DNA from: Benincasa hispida
Taxonomy: Eukaryota > Streptophyta > Magnoliopsida > Cucurbitales > Cucurbitaceae
Assembly: GCF_009727055.1 (NCBI RefSeq)
Contig: NC_052359.1
Location: forward strand, 22,167,764-22,231,763
Direction: 5' to 3'
DNA: 64,000 nt
Numbering within the stretch: the first letter of the stretch is position 1; each line of letters begins with the position of its first letter. Made by a program: the position numbers and the translations under genes. Shown here in pieces: positions 37,901 to 50,900 of the stretch. The notes under the pieces were generated by a model. It was not told where the DNA came from and did not search any database. It saw nothing but the letters and a program-made list of their open reading frames with translations.

Positions 37901-40900
37901 CATTCCAAGAGATAATTAACATGGAGAACCTTCAAGGCCTTGGGAGCTACTTAGTCTAATTGCTACGGCTTCCTTTCCCCAACTATTTAGCACAACGCTT
38001 TCACTTCTCTAGTTAATTTCCTCTTTGAGGCCCCACCCTTTCTATGCGTACTGCTCTTGCGAGAAATTTCCTGAATACATAAATTATGCTCTAAGAGAGC
38101 CTCAACGACTTCTTTACTAAGGGGGAAAGGCTCTGGGAGGATATGACTGGCCCAAGTTTAGTTTCACTCTCAATTTCTGCCAAGTTTCTACACTGATCCA
38201 TGGCTGGCTGAGAAGTTTCAAGTGCCATTAATTGATCGCCCATCTTTTTGACTCCTACATCATTTTCATTGTGGAAGATATTCTGGAACTCCAAAGGGAT
38301 ATTTGAGGAGGATTCGGCCAAGGGGTGTAAGGATTCTCCGACAATAGGCTCCCTGGGCTCGAAAAAGAGACTTCAGTTGAGTGGTCTAGATCCGCTTCTG
38401 CTAGGGTAAGATACGTGATTTTGGAGAAAGAGGAGACACCAGTTTCCGAGGAGCATATCACCCCCTTCTAGAAAAGTGATCACTTTTTCAGAACAATCTG
38501 TCTTGATCTATCACCAAGCCTCTATTAATCCAAGTGATAATTTAATCACTTTTCGAAGTAAAACAGTCAATGATGCTCTTAAGCAAAACAGTCAATAATC
38601 TTTTAAGTGGATCTGAACCAATTAAATCCGCTTGGTTGCAAACATCCTCTTGAAAATATTTGTTATCTCCTAGAACACTAAGAGGAGCACTAAATGAACT
38701 TGAGTCAATTTTCCTCCTTGAAGTCCATATGTTAAACTCTAAAATAGGTTCCATAATTGATCACTATCAAATTATCCTTCCTAGCAAGCTGATTTTTGGA
38801 ACTCCCTTCAGAATATAGGTCGTATTTTGTGGACCAATGCCATTATGGTGCTTCTTTAAGAGGTGTGATTCAAGAAAAACTAGAAGGTATTCAAAGATGA
38901 GACAACTAGCAGGGAAGAGCTTTGGGATTCCATAAAACACTTTGCTTCCACCTGGTGTTCACTTTCCAATTATTTTTGTAATTATGATCTTGTGCATATT
39001 ATGGATAATCAAAAGTCCTTTCTGTAGCCGTTGGGCCATGGGGATGTCTCATCTCCCCTTGTTTTGTATGATATCTTTCAATTCAATATAATTATCGTGA
39101 TGTAGACAAGTTTGGAAGACAAAGTTTGCTCAATAATGCTTCCCAAGTTTGCTATAGAGATCCACCATAAAAACTAAAAACAACTACCAACCCTGTAATT
39201 AGTTTTCATTGCACCTAATGTTGATAGTAACACTCCTTGTACTACTCACGGAAATGCAAGTTTAACTAGGAAAAAGAATCTACATTCACTAAAAAAAGAA
39301 AAAAGGTTAAAATATCATTTTGATACCTGTATTTTAAGTTTCATTAGTAGAGACGTTTTTAAGAATTATGGAAAGTACGAGGACTAAATTTGCATTTGGA
39401 CATTTGAAAGTACAAGACCTAAGAAATTTAATAAGTCTCCAAGTGCAAGGACCAGAATGATACTTTAACACAGGAAACATACAGATTTTAGTATGCTACA
39501 ATGTATTTTAGCCAGGTGACTTGTTTTCTTGTTACCTTGATATAAGGATGGAAAACTGAAGGAGAATTTGAAGCCAACACCAATCTAGTGAAAATAAGAG
39601 CTTCTATCTTCAAATTTGAGGTAGATGATTTATCCTGCAAAGTTAAAAAAGAAAAACCACGTTAGAATAAGGGAAGGGAAAGAATGTAGGCATCACAACA
39701 GATAAAAATCAATTGCTAGAACATATATGCAAAGCAGCAGAAGATGATAATAGTGCATACACTTAATGCTTTTTCAATTCCTGGAATGAGCGATCCTATG
39801 TGATCAGCAAGACAATCGGGTAAGACAACCACAAGCTCTTTCAAGACGGAAAATGCACCAACCTACAGAGCATAAAAGTTAAATGGACCATACAAAATTC
39901 AGAACTGCCACCAACAATTTCTTTACCTTTGTCTTGATAGATTTCTCCCGTAGCTGCCTATTTATAGATTTCACGATCTTTGGCACTTCTTGATTTAACA
40001 ACCACCTAGGACTGCACACAATTGCCAATAAATCAATAGAAGTAGCATTTTATTAATCATAAAAACTAAAAATAAATAACTAGTAGGGAGAAAAAAAACT
40101 AATCAAGGACCATGTTATGAACTGAACGGAAGAAAATCAGAATTGAACTTCATTAATCTTGATTATCAATTCAGAAATACAAGATGGGAGGCCTATAGAG
40201 AGGCTTCAAACTGGAACAACTTAGAGATCTCATTATGGTTTAAACCAATTAAAGCTACCACCATATTGTAATTATTAATGGCTGCAAATATGCAAATAAA
40301 TAGTCAGCTAACCCAGCTAATCTTCAAAATAGTTATTTGCTTATGTACTGGAAGGAAGAAAATCAGAATTCAACTTCACTAATCTTGAATATCCTTTTCT
40401 TTCTATAAGAAAGAGAAGGATATGTATTAATCACAAAATGAACAGCCTAGGGGAAGAGAGGCGAGAAGCCCCTCCCCAAAAGAACTAATACATCAATGCC
40501 TTCTAATTTTTTTTGAAACAAGAAACAACTTCTCACTGATGTAGTGAACAGGATTAAATGTTTAGGAAATAGAAACTCTCACAAAGAGGGAAAAAACGAA
40601 AAACAAATACAACCAAATATAGATAAACTTTCAAACATTCTTCTTGTTGTTCTCTATCCAAGTCCTTTGAGGGCTATTCAATTCAAGACAACTCCCGTAG
40701 CTGGAATGTTTTTTATCAACTTATTAGTTTGCTATTCTGGTTTTATGCTTCCTTTTGTTATGTTGTTTTGTTTATGCTTTTGGAACTTTTGTCTCTTAAG
40801 TTTGTCTTTTCCTTTTGCATCTTTCTTATTGTATCTTTGAGCACTAGTCTCTTTTCATTTACTTAATGAAAAGTCTTGGTTTCCTTTTTCAAAAAATATA

Positions 40901-41866
40901 TATATAAACTTTCAAACAACTATAACCGACAAATTGCCTTCAACTACAGAAAAACAAAGGCTACTATAAAGCTACCGAAGAAATCCAAAAAAAATGACCA
41001 CCACCAAACAAAAGACCAACAAAGAGCAGACTGAGCAAACTGAAAACTCATCAACGATACACGAACTAAAATCTGATGAAAGAAGCTTTTGATGAACCAA
41101 CACCAAGAAACTTGAAAAGTAACTTTCTCATAACGCTCTATAATCTTCCAACAGGTGGACGACACAAAGCCCAACAAGATAAATTAAACAGCCACAACTT
41201 AAAACTTTCAAAAACAGCAAACAAGAAACCATCCACCCTATATAGAGCAACCTAAAGAAAGTACTCTCCCGATCTCTAATGTTCAAAGCAAAAATCCAAC
41301 TCTGACTGACAACACAAGCTGCCTCGACTCCCTAGAACTTTACGAGAGGGGAAGAAGGGTGAATTTCATTGTATACCCAAAGCCTTAACTAAAGATGAAA
41401 ACTATGAAGGAACTGAGAAAGGAATTTCCTTATAACTGGTGAAAAAGATTGAGAAGCCATGATCACTGCCTCCTAATTAATCTTGAATATCAATTCGGGA
41501 GGCCTACAAAAAAAGGCTTCAAGCTGGAACTTAGAGATCCCATTATGGGTTAAACCAATCAAAACTACCACCTCATTGTAATTATGGTTATTGGCTGCAA
41601 ATATGCAAATAAATAGGAAAGCAAGTTTGCTCCCCAATTTCATTCAACACAAAAATCCAAGGGCCATAGGGCACTAAATAAATCGGAAATTTTACAAAAT
41701 AAATTGAGCTATATAATATACATTAAATGGAGTTTATTTTATGTCTAAATGAAAAATATAAATATAGTTAATCCCATAGTAGAGTTGTTTATTACTGAAT
41801 GAATACATTTGATCTATTTTATGTATATTTAAAAAAATAACAAAAATTGATGAAATAAATAAATAA

Positions 41867-41901
<35 letters not shown>

Positions 41902-44900
41902 AGAAAGAGGATGTGCAAACAAGTATAAAGATGTCCTCGACATGAAAATCTTGGAAACCCATTTAGGCATCAAAATCTCTTGAGATGCATCCCGTATGGG
42001 CATCCTACCGATGGGCTAAAATGTCTGGGTATCCTCTATTCAAACAGTACAAACAGAGTAATTCAGATGTCCATCCTATGGAAATTTTGGATTCCTACCA
42101 AACAATAACCTCTATAACATGAATCCTAAAACCCCCTGTATTATATATTGTTGGATTGAAATATTTTAACGAGAAACAAACTTTTCATTGATGGATGAAA
42201 AAAAAAATGGAAAAAGTCAAAGCATACTATCTCCCAAACGGGAGAAAAGAAAAGCAAATACCCAATTAAACAAGAAAACACAAAAAATTACAAGAGCCAA
42301 AAGAAATACTACTGTGTAGTGCCATCAAAGTATTGAATGAAATCATTCTTATCTGAAATAATTTCTAGGCTCTGTGGCATCTTTGACAGATTTTAAATTC
42401 ATTCCAAACTAGAATTAAAATCCCAATGAAGAATGGACCAATAACAGTACATTATCCACGTTAAAAAAAATTTGCAACTTTCGCTCTACTTTATAAGCGT
42501 TGGTTTCTTTGTTTAGAGGAAAAGAAATGGTAACAAGGATCACTATCATTGACTTCTTCCTAAAAGATATGAACAATATTATATCTTTCTGTCTCAGGTA
42601 GACCTCAATTGCCTTCCTTTGGGTGTCCTTGACCAGTTTGTACTTATCCTTGTCTATTTTCCTCAACAATTAGAGCCTTTTTAGTACAGTTTTCTGGCGC
42701 TTGCCTACATTGTTTCTTCCTTTAGCTCCTTCCTTTTACTTTGGGCCTGTTTCTTTGTTTTGCTCATTACAATATCCTTTCATTTGCACCATGAAAAAAC
42801 ATGGCTTACACCATTAAACCATCACAGAAAATGCACAAAACACACACACACACACACACATACACCACACACACAACCAAGCCAAGGTACAAATGAATCA
42901 AAAACCTTTATAGAACAAAAGAACTTGCCTCAATTCATTAATGTCAACCTGCCCTTTTGTTACATTTCCAGTTTGGCGCAACAGTTCAATAAAAGTACTA
43001 AATACATCCATCTGCGTACAAACAATAACCATCCATTACAGGTGCAAGTGAGTATTTGTATTTGAATCTGAATTACCACGTGCCTACTACCTTGACATTT
43101 TCTTCCCTCTCTTTAAATCTATCGATCAATTTTGGACAAGCCTGCAAATATGAGAAAAACTTGAAACATTAGCGGACAATAAAAAAAATTATAAATTATA
43201 AATTGAAAAAAGAAAACAATGTAATTCAAGAACAAATTACTTCTCTAAACATCAGAATTAGATCAAGATAGCTATAGTTAGTTCAAAGTTCAGAAACAAA
43301 CACCATAGTTAAAGCCTAGGTCAATTGGAGATACACTGAAAAATATCAAATGAAATAAGATGAGGATAGAGACTTTAGCTTCCACAAAGAGTTAAAGTAC
43401 CTCCTCATATAGTCTTGAAAGCATCTCTGGCCGTGATACAATTAAAGCTGATAAGCATTTAGCAGCTGCACGTCGAACTTTCCAGCTGAGATCTTCATCA
43501 TCCGTATATTCATTGGCACTTTCACTGCAACATGGTATCAGTTATACGTCAAATATCACCACTCAAGAATTACAACTAAATTGGAATGCTTTTAACTATC
43601 CTTTATAATTCTCTTTTTTTTTTAAACGGAATCATAACTTTTCGTTAATGAAATGAAAAGACTATTGCTCGAATTACAATGAGACAAAGTAAGCGTGAAT
43701 ACGAGGGATTAACAGGTGCATTCGGATCTCTCAACCAGGTCAACACACTCATAATTCTACTATCTTATATTTCCTATGTTTTGTTCTTTTTGTTTCTTTT
43801 CCCTTCTTAGGATACTCGTAGTTTTTAGCATTAGTCTCTTTTCATTATTTCAATAAAATTTTTGTTTTCTCTTGCAGGGAAAAAAAAAAGTTAAATATCA
43901 AATATGTAACTCCACCACAAATGGACAAGTCCATATGTACATTAACAGAATTAAAAACAAAAATCCAAAAAGAATATATATTACTCTTCTTCCTCTTCTT
44001 CATGAGTCTCATCATCAGTATCTTCTTCCATATTATCAGTGAAATTTGGATCATAACTTAAATACTCCAAGGTAAGATGAAGAATATCATCACAATAGGA
44101 TGAAATATCCCTGGGGCACCTTAGAAGAAAACTTTCTAGAGCCTGCAATCAAAATTCCACTTTAGCAATATAAGAGAAGCATCAAAGTTTAATTATAAAA
44201 ACCGAAATTGATAGTGAGCATAAGTTTTTAACCAAAAAAAGTGAGAAGGTTACCTGTAAACTGTACTCACGAAGCTCTTCATCACTTTCAGAGGCACTTG
44301 TGCAATAATTGATAAGCACGGGAACAGTGTCCCCAAGATGTGGTCCAAAACGATATCCAACTGCACGGCTATGATGCCAATAAACTTTTCATTAGCATAT
44401 TCCCGAAACAACCTATTTCTCTTTCTCACAATCAAGAATCTTAAAAAAGGGAACATCATCACTTGAAAAACAAAAAAAATAAAACAAAACAATAAATTTT
44501 AAACTCGGCAGAGACTTTGCACAAATATGACTTCAAAGGAGTTGGCATCTCATTCAATGAAAATGCAACTAAGTTATTGGTAGGATCTTTTTTGAAGTCT
44601 CAACCTCAGTTGCTATGGGAAAATGTAGCTAAAGCTATTCTCACAGAGATTTGGTTTGAACGAATCAACATGTTTTTTTTGTTTGATCAGTTTGAGTTTG
44701 CTTAGATCAATGTCTCTTCTTGGTGCTCAATCTCCAAGTTCTTTGCAGGATTATTCAAGATATTTATTTAAATTGGAATGCTTTTGTTTTTCCTGCATAG
44801 TCTTTTGTATTCTAGTAGAAGGATTGCTTTCTGTCTTCTTATTATTATTTTTATATTTTGAGCATTAGCCTCTTTTTTTTTTTCTTCTTTTTTTTTTTTT

Positions 44901-47900
44901 TTGAAAGGGAAACAAGTCTCTTTATTGATAAAATTAAGACAGACTAATGCTCAAAGTACAAGAGAGTTATATAAAGAGCATAAAGCATAAAAAAATTATT
45001 TTTATATTTTGAGCATTAGCCTCTTTTTTTTTTTCTTCTTTTTTTTTTTTTTTTGAAAGGGAAACAAGTCTCTTTATTGATATAATAAAGCGAGACAAAG
45101 CTCAAAGTACAGGAGAGATATACCAAGAGCTTAAAATATGAGTTCTATGAATTAGGAGGCGCATCCAGACATCTCAACTAGGTTGACAACCCCATAGCGC
45201 CCTCATCATTTCCTACAAACTAAATTTAAAGGAAAAGAAAGCCCTTACAATGAAGAGTTAATAAACCAAAATAGACTACATCCATGCAAAAATACAAACT
45301 AAACCATAGATACAACCACAAGAACCAGAAATACAGCAAATGAAATACAAAATAAATCTGTCCGTGACTCCATTAATGGACCGGAAAGATGAATGTTCTC
45401 CAATTTGAGCAAAAATCCTAATAGAATAGTCATCAAATTGTTTTGACAATATGCACCACAAAGAGGCATTCCTTCGGGCAATCTCAAACCGATCCAACCA
45501 ACAAAGGGACCTATCATGAAACACTCTTTTATTTCTTTCAAACCATATCTCGTTCGCAAATCCTTGACCACGTTGATCCAAATCAAACTATAATTTTTAT
45601 TAAAATGTGAAACCAAAAGGAGCTGCTGTAAGTTTTCTTTAAAATTGTTGCTAAAAGCCCATGATAAGTTCAAAATCGTTAACAATTTCTCCCAACAATT
45701 TTCTGAGTAAGGGAAACTGAAAAACAGATGCTGTGCATCTTCTTCATGCTGTTTACAAAAACAGACAAATGGATGGGGAGAGACAATTAGCAGGCCTATT
45801 TTGTTGCATTATTGAAGAAACATTCAGGTGACCATAAAACATTATCCACACAAGGATGCTAACACGCCTAGGGCAGTTTGTCTTCCATAAGGCCTTTACA
45901 GATGAATTTGTCCATTAGTGAGAAAGGAGATAAATGTTTTGTCAGAGATTTTACTGAAAAAATCCCATTCCTCCAATGACCTATCAAAGTCATCTATCAC
46001 TCTCCTATTAGATAGTTGGCCGAGCAAACCCTGAATCTCTACTATTTCCTCCTCCTTGAGTAAACGGCAAAAGGTGATTGACCAAGACGCCAAAGAATTA
46101 TCCCAGTGGTCCACTACCGATCCAGTCGGAAGTAAAGCTACTCTATAAAGTTTTGGAAAAAGAGTGCAAAGCAGAGTTGAAGCTTCCCAAGTATCTAACC
46201 AGAAAGTGATTCATCTACCATTTCCAAGCTTAAAGGTAGCCAAAGTATCCACCTTCAACCAAGTTCTCGATATACTAATCTAGGGACTTCTCAACCTTCT
46301 TCCTTCTCTACCCGTCGTGTGCCAATTGTAGGTATTTTTACCGTTAATGCTTCTAACTATCTGACTTCAAAGAGAATCTTCCTCTTCAATATATCTCCAA
46401 CCCCACTTTGCTAAGAGAGCCAGATTTTTTGCCTTAAAAACCCCCAAACCAAGGCCTCCATCTGCTTGAGACCTTGACACAAGGTCCCATTTTACCAAAT
46501 GATTGATCTTGCTACCATTATAACCTTCCCAAAAGAAATTCCTCAAGATTCTTTCTAAGATTGAGATGACTGATTCTGACATTAAGAAAGTTGACATATA
46601 ATATGTGGGGAGGTTGGATAAAACTGACTTACATAAAGTTTCTCTCCCTCCTCTAGATAGATTAAATCTCTTCCATTTATCAAGTTTAGCATGAATTTTA
46701 TCTATTACTGGTTGCCAAAAAGAAACCTGTTTAGGGTAACCACCCAATGGTAACCCAAGATAGAGGATAGGTAAATGCAGCTTTACAATTTAAACTTGCA
46801 GCAGCAGACAGCAACTCAGTTTCATCCACATTAACTCCGCACAAGGCTGATTTCTCCCCATTTACTTTCTGGCCTGAACACCATTCAAAGAAATCAATGG
46901 TTTGCTTTAGTTTTGCAAGCATATTATTATCAAACTTGCAAAAAATTAATGTATCATCTGCAAATTGAAGTAAGGATACATGAGTCTTCTCCTTTCCCAC
47001 CACAAAACCTTCAAACAGTCCGTTCTGATGAAGCTTTGCCACAAGAGTTCCCAATACTTCACTAACAAGAAGAAAAAGAAAGGGCGAAAGGGGATCACCT
47101 TGCCTAATTCCTCTTGATGCTATGATTCTTCATACCATTAATGAAAACTGAGTATCTAGGACTCTTAATACATCCCAAAATCCATTTGACCCATTTTTTT
47201 ATCAAACTTTTTATTCAACAAAATCTTTTCAAGAAAACTCCAATCAACATGGTCAAACAAAATCTTTTCAAGAAAACTCCAATCAACACGGTCGAATGCT
47301 TTTTCAAGGTCTAGTTTCATAATCCATCCCTTCTTCTTTTTAACTCGATATTCCTCCACCACCTCATTAGCAATCAAAATTGGATCCAAAAGTTGCCTTC
47401 CTTCTTTGAAGGCACTTTGAGTTGGAGCAATAATGGAAGGCATAATTTTTTCCAACCTCTTAGCAAGAACCTTAGCAATAATTTTGTAAGCTAAAGTAGT
47501 GAGACTAATTGGTTGGAAGTCCTTAACAGCAGTAGCATTCTCTTTCTTTTGAATTAAACAAATAAAATTTTCCTGAATGCATGCATTTAGCTTGCCATTC
47601 TTGTAAAAATCTTCAAATAAAGACTGGAAATTCAACTTTACTAAGTTCCAGAATTTTAGGAGAAATTCACCTGTGAAGCCGTTCGGACCTAGAGCTTTAC
47701 TCTTACCAAGTGCCTTAACTGCTGACTTCAATTCTGACTCTGAAAATCTACCTGTAAGAACAGCATTCTGGATTGTAGCAAGGCCAATCCAAGTTCAATG
47801 GCATGAATCTAACTCCGGGAACTCTAGAGTATAATTGCTCATAAAATCCCAAGATTAGACTTTCAATTTCTCGAAAAAATTTGGTTGGTTCCCCTTGGTC

Positions 47901-50900
47901 ATTTACCAATTCAGTTATTAAATTTCTCATCTTTTTGGCTGCTAAAAACCGATGAAAGAAACTTGTATTTTCACCTCCGAACCTTATCCAATTCAACTTG
48001 CTCTTTTGCAATAAATTTAGCTCCTCTATCCTGTATATTGACATCAATTCTGCCTTCAAAGATGTTCTAATATCAAATTCCAAATCTGAAAAATTGACTG
48101 TTTCGGCCAAAGCATCCCATTTTTCAATTTCTTTTAGTAATTCCTCTTCCTTTCTTTTCTGCAGTTCCTGATAATCAGTAAACGATGCTTAAACTGCGCT
48201 TTTCACCTTTCTCATCTTAGTACTAAGAGCAAAACCAGCCCATCCAGCCGATCTACTACTATTCCAAGTCCTTTTAATGATTTTGGAACATTCTTTATTT
48301 TGCAGCCAGCAATTGCAAAATCGCAAAGGCAAAGGGCCCAATTGAAAGATCCAGCTTCAAATAATAAAGGGAAATGATCTGAAAATAATCGAACTTGTCA
48401 GCTGACTCCAGTATTTTCAAATTCATCATTCCAAACTTTAGCAACAAAAAACCGGTCGATTAGTGACATTGTAGCAGAATTGCCTTCTCGGGGCCAAGTG
48501 TAGCTGCCATTAGAAAGAGGAATTTTCAAAAGATTAGCTTGACCAATGAAATTATTAAACTTCCTCATACCTTTGGTGACTCTGATTTTGGAACATTCTT
48601 TATTTTGCAGCCAGCTATTGCAAAATCAAAAAGGAGAAGGGCCCCAGTTGAAAGATCCAGCTTCAAGTGATAAAGGGAAATGATCTGAAAATAATCGAGC
48701 TTGTCAGCTGACTCCAGTATTTTCAAACTCATCACCCCAAACTTTAGTAACAAAAAACCGGTCGACTAGTGACCTTGTAGCAAAACTGCCTTCTCGGGAC
48801 CAAGTGTAGCTGCCATTAGAAAGAGGAACCTCCAAAAGATTANNNNNNNNNNNNNNNNNNNNNNNNNNNNNNNNNNNNNNNNNNNNNNNNNNNNNNNNNN
48901 NNNNNNNNNNNNNNNNNNNNNNNNNNNNNNNNNNNNNNNNNNNNNNNNNNNNNNNNNNNNNNNNNNNNNNNNNNNNNNNNNNNNNNNNNNNNNNNNNNNN
49001 NNNNNNNNNNNNNNNNNNNNNNNNNNNNNNNNNNNNNNNNNNNNNNNNNNNNNNNNNNNNNNNNNNNNNNNNNNNNNNNNNNNNNNNNNNNNNNNNNNNN
49101 NNNNNNNNNNNNNNNNNNNNNNNNNNNNNNNNNNNNNNNNNNNNNNNNNNNNNNNNNNNNNNNNNNNNNNNNNNNNNNNNNNNNNNNNNNNNNNNNNNNN
49201 NNNNNNNNNNNNNNNNNNNNNNNNNNNNNNNNNNNNNNNNNNNNNNNNNNNNNNNNNNNNNNNNNNNNNNNNNNNNNNNNNNNNNNNNNNNNNNNNNTCA
49301 TACCTTTGGTGACTCTACCATACAGAAATCACTCATGAGCCCATCTAGTAATGTTGAAATCTCTTCCAATACACCATGCTTTTGAACAATACACTGAGAG
49401 GGAAAGCAATTCAGGCCATACAAATTTCTCTCCTTGTAATCATTTGGACCGTACACATTTGTAACCCACACGTCTTCTTACTCATTGTAATGCATTCAAC
49501 TGAAAGTAAATATCCTCCTTTGAGAGATTCGGCAACCGAGAGCTTACTCTTGTCCCATAATGTCAACATTCCTCCAGACTTTCCAAATGATTCCACAAAT
49601 TCCCGACCTATGTCTTTAAAGCTCCATATAGATTTGATGAACCCAATATCAAAGTTTTCTTTCTTTGACTCTTGTACTAACACCAAGTCCAGATTATGTT
49701 TTTTCAAAAATCTCGAGTGCCAATCTCTTACTGACATCCTTCAAACCTCTTGTATTCCATGAAACTATTTTCATCATGAAATTACCAATTATAGAACCCA
49801 GTGTGTAACTAAGGAAAATCAAACTAAATTACTCCGCAATCATCGATTATTGATTTCAAATGATCTGGGATATCCACTGATTGGAGTGGTGGAAGGTTGG
49901 CTTCAAATTTCGTTTTATCAGCTGGATCTTCCTCAATCTAGAACAAGGCATTAAGATCTAAAGCTGATATCTCCTTCTTTAGAGTCACTTGCCCATCCTC
50001 TTGTTCATGAGGCTCGACTTCATCTTCGCTACTAACGCTCAATGGGGCATCACTTGTAGTGCCTCTAGATGTGAACATAATTGGAGCGTTTGTTAACAGG
50101 TTAGGTATCTTTTGTTATTTGTAGTGCCTCTAGATGTGAATGTAATTGAAGTTGACAATGAAATTTTTAGTGTATACTTGCAGCTTTATAGCAAGAAAAG
50201 GAATAGACTTGCTCAAAGTTGTCTGAATGACTTAGTATTCATAAAATATAATAGAGCACTGAAGCGTCGATATAATATTCGAGACATCGTTGACCCTATC
50301 TCTTTAAAAGAGATAGATGATAGTAATGGGTGGCTGATTGGAAGAACGGATGACGATTTAGAGGAGGAGGATGATCTTGTTTTCGACAACGATTCTTTAA
50401 CATGGGGCGATGTTTCAAGAGCTACTGGAGCAAAGAACTTGCCTATTATTCTAGAGTTGGTACCTTAAGAACTAAGTCTAAGACTAATGCTTTATGTTCA
50501 TCTTCATCTTCCACACAACCACCATCCCAACCCACCCACACATCAGTTATGACTCTGAGACCGACAAAGAAGATATAGATGGTTATAAGTCGAATGATGG
50601 AGAGAATGAGGATGAAAACCTATTTAGTGAAGATGAGTTCGATATTTAGGATTTTAGAATCGTATTTGTGATTGTTTTTGTGTCGTTTCACTTTAACTTG
50701 GTGTTGAATGACAATGAGTCAATGACTAATATTTAAATCTTATCTATTTCTTTTTTTTTTTTTTGTATATTCTTCTTTAAGTCACATTTCTATCCATCTA
50801 TGTTTTGGTTGTGTAAATAAACATGTATATAGTATCTATTTTTTTTTATATTTTTTATATATAATGCGCCTTACGAAAAAAAGCCCGCACCTAGGCTCCA

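Noticed and set aside
48840..49301. A 153-residue open frame
   Set aside because: It is made of N characters in the assembly gap.
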